A stretch of DNA of 64,000 bases from Elusimicrobium minutum (GCA_020723765.1 DYIF01000001.1:71127-135126), one strand, 5' to 3'. Numbered from the stretch's first letter, positions 1 to 9,040 are shown. Numbers and translations: made by a program. Notes: generated by a model from the sequence alone, not told the origin.

Positions 1-129
1 CGAAGAATCAGCAATGTTCTTTTCTATTTCTTGAATTTTAGTAATTTGCTCTTTAGCTGACAAATAGGGACACACAAAGAAAAAACAAAAAACCAAGTTT
101 ATTTTTAAATTTATTAAAAAATGTCCCAT
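1..129 (-). CDS. Secreted protein, N-terminal part only
   Basis: The gene runs off the left edge, so only the first 43 codons are visible, starting with ATG at 129. Residues 1-25 form a signal peptide: a short basic start, a strongly hydrophobic core (VFCFFFV) and a likely cut after LSA. The mature part begins KEQITKIQEIEKNIAD, polar and helix-forming, like the start of a coiled coil. Coiled coils after a signal peptide occur in EnvC/NlpD-type murein hydrolase activators, among others, but too little is present to identify it. There is no Shine-Dalgarno sequence; a TAAAAT hexamer ends six bases before the ATG. Confidence 0.7.
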   Translation of the reverse strand, partial: MGHFLINLKINLVFCFFFVCPYLSAKEQITKIQEIEKNIADSS

Positions 130-135
130 TGATTT

Positions 136-141
136 ATTTTA
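136..141 (-). promoter_or_regulatory. -10 element of a likely leaderless promoter
   Basis: TAAAAT on the minus strand, six bases before the ATG at 129. With usual bacterial spacing, transcription would start at or next to the A of the ATG. No convincing -35 box is seen. Confidence 0.45.
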
Positions 142-293
142 TATATTTTTTAAAACTAAAATAATTGCTGTTCTTTTAATTTAAAAACTGAAATCAACAT
201 ATTTATTTTAAATCAAAAACACTCAGGAATTAATATTAACGCTAATTTATAAACCTGTAATTTTTTATTCGCAAAAACTAAAAACAATACTTT

Positions 294-2177
294 TTACTGC
301 AGCTCCAATTTTCCTTTTTTCATATACCCTTCGGTCCATCCGCCGTTTGAAAAATCGGATTTTTTAACCTTATAATAATCGTCTTTATCGCCCGTTATAA
401 CGACTTTATCCCCTTTGTTAAGTTTGGTAACTTCGCCGGGGAAAAACCATGTCGCTTTTTTGAGTACCGGAGTATCGTCTTCCTTTACGATTCCGACTCT
501 ATTGGAATTTACTCTTAAATACACCTGCTCGAAATTGGAGAAAACCTTATCCTTTTCGGAAAAACTTACGAATAAAGTATCCGACCCGGGAGAAGCCACA
601 TCGTAAATTTTGCCTACATTGAGCTCTATAATGTTTTTATCTCTTCCTTCTACTGCGTTCGAACCAAGGTTTGGATTAAAAGATATTTCGCCTCTTGCGC
701 TTTTTACAGACACCGATATATTATCGGATCTTTTAAATCCTAAGTTTCTTATCTCCGCCGAAAGTATTATGTTTTCGTTAGCTTCAAACTTCCCGTCGCC
801 GTTTTCGTCTTTAAAAAATATGTTGTAGGCCTTAAGAACGGCGTTGTCCGCATAATATTTGTCGGCCGCGGCGATACCCGCCTGTCTTCCTTCCTCAAAA
901 GCTACAGGATAAACCTCCGCCGCAACTTTGTCATATCCGGCTTTATACCCTTTTCTATACTGTTCTTGAGAGCCGAAAGCAAAACCGTCTTTATATCCTT
1001 TATCTCTTCCGTCGCTCATACCTCTGGCTCTATCTTCCGCGTAGTCTTTTCTTTTATATTCGTTATAATAAAAATCGTAAGCGGAGTTATAGGCTCTGTT
1101 GTAAGCGTCCTGATAACCTTTTTCCTTCCCCTGATTAAAACTTTCTCTGTAGCTTATGGAGTACTGAGAAGTATAAGACTGGCTGTAAGTTCTGTTATAA
1201 CCTTCGTTGTAACCTTCTCGTTTGGCCTGATCGAAAGCTCTTCTATAAGCCTGCTGATAACCTTCTCTATAACCTCTGTCGTAAGCCGCTTTTTCTTCTG
1301 GCGTGGTAAAACCGCCTTTTATAACGTCTAACGAAACGCCTTTCATTTCTCCCGTCTCAAATAAATTTTTAACTAAAGCGGATTTTGCCGACTTAACGGA
1401 AGCAAAAGAGTTTTCAAGCTCGGCTTCCCTCTGAGCAAAACCGGACTGATACCCCGCTTTTCTCCCTTTATCCGATTCCAGAACTTTAGCGTCGGCTTCG
1501 CCTTTAGAATAGCCCGAATTATAAGAACTTACATCGGTAAGTCCCGCGGATTTTCCTTCGACATATGCGGCGTTATAACCGGAGTTATATCCTTCGTCGT
1601 AGCATCTTCTTTTACCCGCGTTAGTACCGTCGTTTATACCGGCATTCTGGCCGTCGATATTTCCTCTCTGAGTTCCCTGAGACTGATCCACATTATAACC
1701 GTCTCTATAACCCGCATCTTTACCCGCCCTTTCTCCGTCGCTTATTCCTCTCCATCTTCCGTCTCGCTCTCCGTCTCTAATACCGTCTGAATAGCCGTCT
1801 CTTCTTCCGTCGATCATTCCTCTGTTGGTACCGTCTCTAAAACCGGCGTTATAAGCGTTTGTGGTATCAACAGGAGGTTTCGGAGGTTCGGGAACCGGTT
1901 GAGGCGTCGGAACGGGTTGAGGATTAGGAGGAATGGGATTTGGAGTAGGCTGAGGCTGAGGTTGAGGATGAGGATTTGGCACAGGGTGGGGGTTGGGATT
2001 AGGCAAAGGGGGATGATTGGGGTTATTATGATCCGGCTTATCCTTGTCCTTTTTAGAATCTATCAACTCTTTTATTTGAGAAGTATTAAAATCTCTTAAA
2101 GACTCATCTCCCGCAAATAGAAAAACATAGTTTGAAACGAAAGAAAACAAAATAATAGAATAAAATAAACTCTTCAT
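294..2177 (-). CDS. Secreted Gly/Tyr-repeat protein with calcium loop and SH3-like end
   Basis: I do not recognise this 627-residue protein as a named family. Residues 1-23 are a signal peptide. Residues 47-103 are a Pro/Asn/Gln-rich linker. Residues 110-245 and 297-445 are tetrapeptide repeats with Gly or Tyr every fourth position (DGxxDGxxDG, GYxxGYxxxY), recalling the deca-GX3 pattern of Yae1-like proteins. Residues 457-468 match an EF-hand loop (D457, N459, D461, G462, E468), followed by a beta-rich domain of the type placed before cell-surface repeats. Residues 562-627 look like a bacterial SH3 domain, often used to bind cell wall. The start is fixed by GGAGG upstream. It is monocistronic. 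A surface or periplasmic structural protein is likely, by inference. Confidence 0.75.
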   Translation of the reverse strand: MKSLFYSIILFSFVSNYVFLFAGDESLRDFNTSQIKELIDSKKDKDKPDHNNPNHPPLPNPNPHPVPNPHPQPQPQPTPNPIPPNPQPVPTPQPVPEPPKPPVDTTNAYNAGFRDGTNRGMIDGRRDGYSDGIRDGERDGRWRGISDGERAGKDAGYRDGYNVDQSQGTQRGNIDGQNAGINDGTNAGKRRCYDEGYNSGYNAAYVEGKSAGLTDVSSYNSGYSKGEADAKVLESDKGRKAGYQSGFAQREAELENSFASVKSAKSALVKNLFETGEMKGVSLDVIKGGFTTPEEKAAYDRGYREGYQQAYRRAFDQAKREGYNEGYNRTYSQSYTSQYSISYRESFNQGKEKGYQDAYNRAYNSAYDFYYNEYKRKDYAEDRARGMSDGRDKGYKDGFAFGSQEQYRKGYKAGYDKVAAEVYPVAFEEGRQAGIAAADKYYADNAVLKAYNIFFKDENGDGKFEANENIILSAEIRNLGFKRSDNISVSVKSARGEISFNPNLGSNAVEGRDKNIIELNVGKIYDVASPGSDTLFVSFSEKDKVFSNFEQVYLRVNSNRVGIVKEDDTPVLKKATWFFPGEVTKLNKGDKVVITGDKDDYYKVKKSDFSNGGWTEGYMKKGKLELQ

Positions 2178-2231
2178 ATTAACCCTCCGTATTTTCGGAT
2201 TTTAAAATAAAACATAAAATTACTTGTTTAT

Positions 2232-2260
2232 ATTTTACACTACATCGCATAATTTGGAAA
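2232..2260 (-). promoter_or_regulatory. Sigma70-type promoter of the Gly/Tyr-repeat gene
   Basis: Reading the minus strand: TTTCCA (2260-2255), 17 bases, TAAAAT (2237-2232). The ATG lies at 2177, leaving a leader of about 50 bases with a GGAGG ribosome site. Confidence 0.5.
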
Positions 2261-2325
2261 GTGCTAAAAGTCCTATATCGCAGATTAAGATTAAATAAAA
2301 AATTCAACCGTTAATTTTATCGATT

Positions 2326-3528
2326 TTAATAAAGCCGTATCTCTTTTTTTATATACTTATTAAATTCTTTCAATTTTTTTTCGTAAGATTTGATTATTTG
2401 TTTTGGGGAATATCCTTTTTTAATTTTATTAAAAAAATCTTTATCGCCGGTCATCTTAGCTATTTCTTCTTCCTTTATTATAAGATTATCCGGATGATAT
2501 TTGTTTAAAAAATAAATAGCGTTTACGAAAATCTTGAAAGATTCCACTTTTCTCTTATCCCAAACCTCGACGCAAACCCCTTTTACGCTCTCACCTTTGT
2601 AAATATCCGCATCGGGGGTTTTCTCGCAGACTTTGAATTTTACTCCTTTTAATTTTGCTTTATTAAGTTCGTTTGAAATTTTTATATTATCCATCCAGGG
2701 AGAGCCGAAAAACTCAAAAGGCTTATCCGTCCCTCTTCCGACGGATATGTTTGTGGCTTCAAAACAGCCGAGCCCCGCATATAATATCGCGGCGTTTAAG
2801 CTTCTTATATTGGGAGAAGGATTTACCCAGCCAAGCCCGGTCTCGTCGTAAAACATTTCGTTTTTATATCCTTCCATTTTTATTACTTTGAGGCTTAAAT
2901 TTAAATTAGATCTTTTTTTATGGAAAACCGCCATCTCACCCGGCGTTAGAGAATGTCTTGTCGGAACTTTAAAATATGCGGTGAAAGCGGTTATGCTTTC
3001 GTCGAGTATCGGGCCTTCTGTCATATCGCCTATGGGATTTGGCCTATCCAGAACGATAAACTCAATATTTTTTTTAGCCGCCTCTTCCATAGCATAGCCC
3101 ATTGTGGTAAGATAGGTATAAAACCTCGCTCCAACATCCTGTATATCGAAAACAAGAACGTCTATTCCGTTAAGCATATCTTCGGTTGGCCTTTTAGTTT
3201 TTCCGTAAAGGCTGTATACGGGAATGGAATTATATGTGGAATTTTCTATCAGATACCCTCCTTCCACATTACCCATAAATCCGTGTTCTGGAGTAAATAT
3301 CGCGACAAGATTGACTTTGTTTTCAACAAAAACATCCACCAGTTTATTCCCTTTTTTATTTAAAGAAGTATGGTTTACTATAACCCCCACTCTTTTGTTT
3401 CTTAAATCCGAAAAATTATTTTTCTCAATTACATCAAGCCCGGTTAATACTTCGCAATTAAGATCTGGGAAAAAGGATATGAGAGAAACGAAAATCAATA
3501 AAGTTTTTTTTAATTCCAAGTATCTCAT
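2326..3528 (-). CDS. namZ: Exo-beta-N-acetylmuramidase NamZ (DUF1343 family)
   Basis: NamZ enzymes (GH171) release MurNAc from the non-reducing ends of peptidoglycan glycans. The 400-residue length fits. Family blocks are visible: TPEHGF (79-84), FDIQDVGARFYTYL (127-140), DRPNP (161-165) and SVGRGTDKPFEFFG (262-275). Residues 1-25 form a signal peptide; the Cys at 25 is preceded by LN, a poor lipobox, so periplasmic secretion is likelier than lipidation. The start has AAGGAAGG upstream and overlaps the stop of mltA by four bases. It is the last gene of the operon SIS enzyme-mltA-namZ, a salvage set for wall sugars. Confidence 0.9.
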   Translation of the reverse strand: MRYLELKKTLLIFVSLISFFPDLNCEVLTGLDVIEKNNFSDLRNKRVGVIVNHTSLNKKGNKLVDVFVENKVNLVAIFTPEHGFMGNVEGGYLIENSTYNSIPVYSLYGKTKRPTEDMLNGIDVLVFDIQDVGARFYTYLTTMGYAMEEAAKKNIEFIVLDRPNPIGDMTEGPILDESITAFTAYFKVPTRHSLTPGEMAVFHKKRSNLNLSLKVIKMEGYKNEMFYDETGLGWVNPSPNIRSLNAAILYAGLGCFEATNISVGRGTDKPFEFFGSPWMDNIKISNELNKAKLKGVKFKVCEKTPDADIYKGESVKGVCVEVWDKRKVESFKIFVNAIYFLNKYHPDNLIIKEEEIAKMTGDKDFFNKIKKGYSPKQIIKSYEKKLKEFNKYIKKEIRLY

Positions 3529-4844
3529 TTCCCTTCCTTAATAACAATCAAATAAAGGTTTCCCTTTTCCCACACCGAATAAGCGAATTTTTTTGCTCTA
3601 TCTCCGGTTCCGGCAAAATAATCCACTCTCGCACCTTTTATCGCGCCGCCGGTATCGTGAGCGAAAACAAATCTCTTATTTTCATTAAAACCTTTTATGT
3701 TTAGTTTATCGTCTACATCGGGCAGATTAACCTTTATAAAAGCCGGGGTTCCCATAGGTATCAAAGAGTTATCTATCGCTATGGACCTTCCTCCGACCAG
3801 ATTAAACCCGTAAGTTCCTATCGGACCTTCGTCGAATGACTTCAAATCGTCTAAGCTAAAAAAAGCGTATCTTTTATTAGAACCTATGACCTCGCGCCAG
3901 AGATTCGGATTTTCGTTTATAAATTTTTTGGCTCTGTCGTAAAAGGTATTGTCTTTGCCTACGGCGCCGTCTCTTTTAATATAACCGCCTTCTATCAAAG
4001 CCGTCATCCACCCCTTAAATTTAAGCGAGTTGGTTGCCGCAAACTTTACCCTTTTATACCCTCCTTCTTTTAATTTCAATATGCCGGAGCCCTGAGTATG
4101 AAGGTCTAAAAGGTCGGTTATGTCTTTCATATAAGCTATCTCGTAGCCTTTACCGGATATTATCCCGTCGAAATCTATCTGGGAACGAGAGTAATAAGGT
4201 ATAAATTTTTTGCCGTCTATTCTTCCCGTCAGTTTTTGGCCTTTGTATTTATCGGAATCGAATTCTTCCAGATTTATTTCATACATATCGTCCGGTTTCC
4301 TATATAAGGGGAATTTAAAAACTTCGTCCTTTTTTAAAGAACCGTCGAAAACCGGTTCGTAATACGAGCTGAATGTCACTATCTCGGTTCCTCTTTTAAG
4401 CTCGTAAATATCGAAGTTTTCTTTTATCAGCTTATTCAATTCCGGATCGCTTTTCGAGTTTTTTAGTATCTCTCTTAACTTAACGGTTGTTTTTAATAAA
4501 ATCTCGGGAGTTATTTTCCTATTTTCAAAAGAATAGGAAACGTTTTTGGACAAAACGCCGTTCAAATATTTTTCGTTCAAATCGAAAACTCTTTCCATAT
4601 CCCCGCCCCACTGGTAAGAAAAATCGGGATAATCATTCTCGTTTAATTTTACGATAGAAACTTCTTTTACTTCTATTTTTTTACATACGAGAACCTCATC
4701 CTTTGCGCAAACCGGGGCCATCGGTTGCGGGGGTTGGCAAACCGGGCAGGAAACCTCGGTTTGATAGACCTCCGTTTTTTTTATCTGATGATGACATGCC
4801 GATAAAACAAAAGCAAAAAGAGCCGCTTTGTATATATTTTTCAT
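3525..4844 (-). CDS. mltA: Membrane-bound lytic murein transglycosylase A (MltA)
   Basis: MltA cleaves the MurNAc-GlcNAc bond of peptidoglycan, leaving 1,6-anhydroMurNAc ends. The first 17 residues form a lipoprotein signal with lipobox LSAC, Cys17 being the lipidated residue. A Cys/Pro-rich stretch follows, then the MltA double-psi barrel domain from about 145. The C-terminal 3D domain carries its conserved acids D397, D408 and D415 in HDTGGAIKG and RVDYFAGTGD; one is the catalytic Asp of the family. The 439 residues are somewhat more than E. coli MltA because of an N-terminal extension of about 60 residues. A GGAGGA site precedes the ATG. It lies 16 bases after the SIS gene and overlaps namZ. 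Confidence 0.92.
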   Translation of the reverse strand: MKNIYKAALFAFVLSACHHQIKKTEVYQTEVSCPVCQPPQPMAPVCAKDEVLVCKKIEVKEVSIVKLNENDYPDFSYQWGGDMERVFDLNEKYLNGVLSKNVSYSFENRKITPEILLKTTVKLREILKNSKSDPELNKLIKENFDIYELKRGTEIVTFSSYYEPVFDGSLKKDEVFKFPLYRKPDDMYEINLEEFDSDKYKGQKLTGRIDGKKFIPYYSRSQIDFDGIISGKGYEIAYMKDITDLLDLHTQGSGILKLKEGGYKRVKFAATNSLKFKGWMTALIEGGYIKRDGAVGKDNTFYDRAKKFINENPNLWREVIGSNKRYAFFSLDDLKSFDEGPIGTYGFNLVGGRSIAIDNSLIPMGTPAFIKVNLPDVDDKLNIKGFNENKRFVFAHDTGGAIKGARVDYFAGTGDRAKKFAYSVWEKGNLYLIVIKEGK

Positions 4845-4860
4845 TATTCCTCCGATAATT

Positions 4861-5853
4861 TTATACCGTATAAGTAACCTTAGAAAGACCTTTGGGGTTA
4901 TCGGGATTTAACCCTTTTAAAACCGCCAGCTTAACCGCTACGAGTTTTATAAAAACATCCATATCCAGAGCGTTAAAAGGATAATCGGTCGAAAAAGCCG
5001 GCAAAACGATATAGTTTATTTTCTTTTCGTTTAGTTTGTTTTTAACCAGAATAAGGTCTTCGGTAAGTTTTTTGTCTCTCGAAAGTATTATAACGAGATC
5101 TTTCGAAGTATAAGCCCCCACGGGACCGTGCAAGAACTCGGCCGCGGAATAACCTAAAGAATGTATCCGGGCCATTTCTCTGAATTTCAAAGCCGAATCC
5201 TCGGCTATGGCGTTAAAAGGGCCTCTTCCGACAAAACCGACAATCTGACTTTTTAAAACCGCATCCCAACCGAATTTCGAATAAATTTTTTCGAAATTTT
5301 CTATTACGCATTTTATGTTTTCTACGGTTTTGGAAAACTTTTTTTCGTTAAACTCCGCTCCCAACAAATTTGAGATTTTCATTACCGCCCAGAGCTGAAG
5401 TATAAAACTTTTGGTGGCGGCGACGGGAATTTCTTTGGAATTTGAAAGAAGAATATGCCAGTCGGATATTTTAGCCAGATCGTTTTTAACGATATCTTTC
5501 TCGTTCGTAACCGCGACGAGCTTTGCCCCCATATCTTTTATAATTTTAGAGCATTTTACTATGTCGAAGCTTCTTCCCGATTGGGAAAAAGAGAAAAGAA
5601 TCTTGTTTTTAAAATCCATTTTCTTTTTTAAATTGAATATGGAAAACGGGTGAACTATATTGCTTATCACGCCGCAGTAAGTTTCCCATACGTATTTTGC
5701 AAACAGAGTGGCGTTCCCCGAACTGCCTCTTCCCAACAAAAAAACCTCTTTATATTTAGCCAATTCTTTTCCTTTTATATTTAATTCGAAATTTTTAAGC
5801 AATTGTGGTATTTCCGAGATATCTTTATATGTTAAAGTTTCTTTATAATTCAT
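4861..5853 (-). CDS. SIS-domain sugar-phosphate enzyme, NagB-II/GlmS-isomerase-like
   Basis: The 330-residue protein consists of two SIS domains like the isomerase half of GlmS, without the glutaminase half. Visible are the first sugar-phosphate loop (GRGSSGNA, 42-49), SFSQSGRSFD near 90 and the GlmS-like end PKGLSKVTYTV. Such stand-alone proteins include glucosamine-6-phosphate deaminases of the NagB-II type and AgaS-like isomerases. As first gene of an operon with mltA and namZ, a deaminase acting on amino sugars recovered from peptidoglycan is the best guess. It is cytoplasmic, with no signal peptide. CGGAG precedes the ATG. Frlb-type deglycases cannot be excluded. Confidence 0.8.
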   Translation of the reverse strand: MNYKETLTYKDISEIPQLLKNFELNIKGKELAKYKEVFLLGRGSSGNATLFAKYVWETYCGVISNIVHPFSIFNLKKKMDFKNKILFSFSQSGRSFDIVKCSKIIKDMGAKLVAVTNEKDIVKNDLAKISDWHILLSNSKEIPVAATKSFILQLWAVMKISNLLGAEFNEKKFSKTVENIKCVIENFEKIYSKFGWDAVLKSQIVGFVGRGPFNAIAEDSALKFREMARIHSLGYSAAEFLHGPVGAYTSKDLVIILSRDKKLTEDLILVKNKLNEKKINYIVLPAFSTDYPFNALDMDVFIKLVAVKLAVLKGLNPDNPKGLSKVTYTV

Positions 5854-5889
5854 AAAAACTCCGTTTTATTTTTCTATTTTACATAAATT

Positions 5890-5918
5890 TTGACAAAATA
5901 AAAATACTATGATAAAAT
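5890..5918 (+). promoter_or_regulatory. Strong sigma70-type promoter of the aminotransferase gene
   Basis: A perfect TTGACA (5890-5895), 17 bases, then an extended -10, TGA-TAAAAT (5910-5918). This is the closest match to consensus in the window. The start of transcription should lie near 5925, giving a leader of about 45 bases. Confidence 0.85.
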
Positions 5919-5924
5919 CTTGTT

Positions 5925-5944
5925 AGAGGGTTATAACTCCCTCT
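5925..5944 (+). promoter_or_regulatory. Leader hairpin before the aminotransferase gene
   Basis: AGAGGG (5925-5930) and CCCTCT (5939-5944) can pair around an eight-base loop at the very 5' end of the transcript, followed by TTTTAA. It could protect the 5' end, attenuate transcription weakly, or be an operator next to the promoter. Its role is unknown. Confidence 0.4.
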
Positions 5945-5969
5945 TTTAACGATAAAAACGGAGGATTTT

Positions 5970-7154
5970 ATGAATTTAGCAAACAGAATGAATAGATTGG
6001 GAACCGAAACGGCTTTCGAGGTTTTAGCAAAAGCAAAAAAATTGGAAGCGGAAGGAAAAGAAATAGTTCATTTGGAAATAGGAGAACCGGATTTCGACAC
6101 TCCAAAAAACATAAAAAAAGCGGCTATAGAAGCGATTAAAAACGGATATACTCACTACACCCCGTCCGCTGGCATTCCAAAAGCCAGAGAAGCGGTAAGC
6201 GAATATTTAAACAAAACAAGGCCGGGTATAAACGCAAGACCGGAAGACGTAGTAATAACCGTCGGCGGAAAACCGGTTATGTTATATACTATTTTAGCTC
6301 TTGTGGACGAGGGGGACGAGGTTATATGTCCAAACCCCACATACCCGATATACGAGTCGCTCGTTAACTTCGTAGGCGGGAAAACCGTTCCGATACAGAT
6401 TAAAGAAGAAAAAGGGTTTAATTTCGATGTGGAAGACCTTGAGAAGCTGATAACTCCAAAAACCAAACTCATAGTAATAAACTCTCCCGCAAATCCGACC
6501 GGCGGAGTAATACCGGAAAAAGACATGGAAAAGATAGTAAAGATTTTAGAAAAACATCCTCAGATTTACATCCTTTCGGACGAAATATACAGCGAGATAA
6601 TATATAGCGGAAAACACATATCCATAGCCACATACCCGGGGATGAGACAAAGAACCATAGTTTTAGACGGGCTTTCCAAAACCTACGCGATGACCGGATG
6701 GAGATTGGGTTACGGGCTTTGCCCTTCGGATTTGGCTCCTTATATAACCAAACTTATAACGAACTCCGTTTCATGCGCCCCGGCATTCGGTCAGATGGCT
6801 TTAATAGAATCTTTGACCGGCCCTCAGAACTCGGTAAAGAAAATGTTGAGAGAGTTTAAGAAAAGAAGAGACGCCATAGTCAAAGGATTGAACGAAATAC
6901 CGGGATTTTCCTGCCAGACCCCAAAAGGCGCTTTTTATGTTTTCCCGAATATAACAAAAACCGGATACAAATCTCAAGAACTTGCCGATATGATATTATA
7001 CGAAGCGGGAGTGGCATGCTTAAGCGGAACCTGCTTTGGAGCATACGGAGAAGGATATCTGAGATTTTCATACGCCAACTCGCTTGAAAACATAAATAAA
7101 GCGATAGAAAAAATAAAAAGCATATCCAATAAATGGGCCGATAAAGTCAAGTAA
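5970..7154 (+). CDS. Class I PLP-dependent aminotransferase, aspartate aminotransferase type
   Basis: The 394-residue cytoplasmic enzyme has the fold I aminotransferase landmarks: NSPANPTGG (171-179), DEIYS (204-208), the PLP lysine K237 in SKTYAMTGWRLG, and the substrate-carboxylate Arg in YLRFSYANS near the end. Sequence and length fit the aspartate/aromatic aminotransferase Ib group, which transfers amino groups between aspartate, other amino acids and 2-oxoglutarate. Exact specificity cannot be read from sequence. GGAGG lies just before the ATG. The gene is monocistronic, divergent from the SIS operon and convergent with the histidine kinase gene. Confidence 0.88.
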   Translation: MNLANRMNRLGTETAFEVLAKAKKLEAEGKEIVHLEIGEPDFDTPKNIKKAAIEAIKNGYTHYTPSAGIPKAREAVSEYLNKTRPGINARPEDVVITVGGKPVMLYTILALVDEGDEVICPNPTYPIYESLVNFVGGKTVPIQIKEEKGFNFDVEDLEKLITPKTKLIVINSPANPTGGVIPEKDMEKIVKILEKHPQIYILSDEIYSEIIYSGKHISIATYPGMRQRTIVLDGLSKTYAMTGWRLGYGLCPSDLAPYITKLITNSVSCAPAFGQMALIESLTGPQNSVKKMLREFKKRRDAIVKGLNEIPGFSCQTPKGAFYVFPNITKTGYKSQELADMILYEAGVACLSGTCFGAYGEGYLRFSYANSLENINKAIEKIKSISNKWADKVK

Positions 7155-7195
7155 TAAGCGAGCCGATTAAATTTAGGTTTTTAAAAACTCGCTTA
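7155..7195. terminator. Possible bidirectional terminator between convergent genes
   Basis: TAAGCGAG (7155-7162) pairs with CTCGCTTA (7188-7195), with an inner GTTTTTAAAAAC palindrome. It starts right after the aminotransferase stop and overlaps the stop of the kinase gene. The loop is long (25 bases), so this is a weak call. Confidence 0.35.
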
Positions 7196-9040
7196 AATGT
7201 TTTCTTTGATTTTCGGAAGCGCGAAATAAAACTTTGAACCTTTGCCTTTTTCGGATTCAAACCATATTTTTCCGTTGTGTTTTTCCACTATGGTTCTGGC
7301 TATGCTTAGCCCCAAACCGGAGCCTTCGACGTTTAACATCGTATCTTTGGCTCTGTAAAATTTTTCAAAAACGTATTTTTTATCCGCTTCGTCTATACCA
7401 TATCCCTTATCTTCGACCGAAAAAACGGCCACGCTTCCCCTATCGTAAATCTTTATTTTTATTTCGCTGCCGTTAGGCGAATATTTTATCGCGTTATCCA
7501 TAAGATTGTTTATCACCTGAACTATCCAGTGCCTATCGGCCATTACATAAATCTTATCGGCTTCTTTTTCAAATTTTACGGTTATGCCTTTGGAATAGGT
7601 TTTTATCTTCATCGCGGTTATCGCGGATTCCGCAAGCTCCACCATATCCGTTTTTTCCATCTCAAGTCCGGTTTCGGAATTCAATTTGGATATATCTAAC
7701 AAATTGGTCACTATGTTTATAAGCCTGTTTGTTGCCTGATCCACCATTGTTAAGAAGGCGGATTGCTGGTCGTTTAAACTTCCGACCTCTCCGCTCAAAA
7801 GAACCGAGACAAATCCTTTTATCGTGGTAAGCGGAGTTTTTATTTCGTGATTTACGGTAGCCAAAAAATCGTCTTTTATTTTATTAAGGTTGGCTAAGTT
7901 TACCGCATCCTTTGAAACCTTATTGTAAAGCTCGAATATGTTTACCGTAACGGATATTTCTTTGGAGATAAGCTCCATAATAAACATATCGTCTTTTGTA
8001 AAATTTCTCCTGTCTTTCATTCCTATAAGCAAAACTCCGAATTTTGTCTTGGAGCTATATATCGGGAATAACACGGCAGTTTTTATATCGTTCTCTTTCA
8101 AAATGGGATCTTTTATCTCGTCCTCGTTATAAACATAAAGCGGGTTTTTATTGACGAAAGATTTTACAACCAGCCAATCATGTTCGTTTAAACCCGCCGA
8201 ATAACGGGAAAGATCGATGTCCCCCGGCAAAAATATGTTCGGAGACAAAATGTTAGCGCCTTCTTCGTAAGAATAATATACGGCAAAATAAGGCTTTAGG
8301 GAGTTATATATTAACGAAAGCAAGTTTCTCAAAGGGTTATCGTTTTCCATGTCGAAACTCGATATTCCTTCGTATATGATTTTGGCTTCTTTGTGTTTTT
8401 TGATAAGCCTGGATCCTTGAGATTCGAGTTCTTTGACAAGGCTATCAAGCTCCATTCTTAACCTTTTGCTTTCTACGGAAACGGCGTCGAATGATTCGTA
8501 ATAATTTCTCGCAAATCTCATGAAAGAGAGTAGAAATTTGGAATAATGTATCAGTATTTCTTTTTCGTCGCCTTCGCACAACATGATGGCGTAAATTTTT
8601 CTTTTCAGTATTCCAAGAGGTATTATGGCGAATTTTCTTATCTTCCCGTCCAATATATCGCCGTCCTCTATGAAAATTATCTCGTTTTTAATGCTCGATA
8701 TTATGGGTTCGACCTTCGAAAAATTTATCTGAGATTCCGCGTTATTGACCCCGCCTATATAGCTCCACTGACCGTCGTTATTTTCAAAAACGTATATCGA
8801 TGTATCGGGAAATACCGAGTTTAATTTTATAAAAACCATATTCAAAAGATTTATATAATCGTCTTTATGAAAATTGGTCGAAACCGATAAAACCGAATAA
8901 ACGAATTCCTCAAACCTTACGTATATTTTTTCCAGATGTTCTATTCTTTGATATACCGGAAGCACATGTTTAAACTTTACATACCAGTAAATAAAAAACG
9001 AGATAAAAATTATAACCACAATTATTACGAGGTAAATCAT
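7193..9040 (-). CDS. Membrane-anchored GAF sensor histidine kinase
   Basis: The 615-residue protein has one N-terminal membrane segment (1-22), a GAF-like region (about 45-180), a short coiled coil (190-220), a second GAF-like region (220-375), HisKA with phospho-acceptor H398 in FLATVNHEIKTPL, and a HATPase domain with N box around 511-516, G1 box DKGYGI (544-549) and G2 box GSGLGL (573-578). It should sense a cytoplasmic signal through the GAF domains, autophosphorylate, and pass phosphate to a response regulator. No regulator gene is adjacent. The ATG overlaps the end of the DnaA-like gene by four bases, so the two are translationally coupled. The lone receiver at 62983-63387 is a possible partner. 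Confidence 0.92.
   Translation of the reverse strand: MIYLVIIVVIIFISFFIYWYVKFKHVLPVYQRIEHLEKIYVRFEEFVYSVLSVSTNFHKDDYINLLNMVFIKLNSVFPDTSIYVFENNDGQWSYIGGVNNAESQINFSKVEPIISSIKNEIIFIEDGDILDGKIRKFAIIPLGILKRKIYAIMLCEGDEKEILIHYSKFLLSFMRFARNYYESFDAVSVESKRLRMELDSLVKELESQGSRLIKKHKEAKIIYEGISSFDMENDNPLRNLLSLIYNSLKPYFAVYYSYEEGANILSPNIFLPGDIDLSRYSAGLNEHDWLVVKSFVNKNPLYVYNEDEIKDPILKENDIKTAVLFPIYSSKTKFGVLLIGMKDRRNFTKDDMFIMELISKEISVTVNIFELYNKVSKDAVNLANLNKIKDDFLATVNHEIKTPLTTIKGFVSVLLSGEVGSLNDQQSAFLTMVDQATNRLINIVTNLLDISKLNSETGLEMEKTDMVELAESAITAMKIKTYSKGITVKFEKEADKIYVMADRHWIVQVINNLMDNAIKYSPNGSEIKIKIYDRGSVAVFSVEDKGYGIDEADKKYVFEKFYRAKDTMLNVEGSGLGLSIARTIVEKHNGKIWFESEKGKGSKFYFALPKIKENI

Noticed and set aside
966-1331. 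Open frame of 121 codons on the plus strand
   Set aside because: It is the antisense of the Gly/Tyr-repeat gene; repeats keep the opposite strand open. It has no ribosome site and no protein-like composition.
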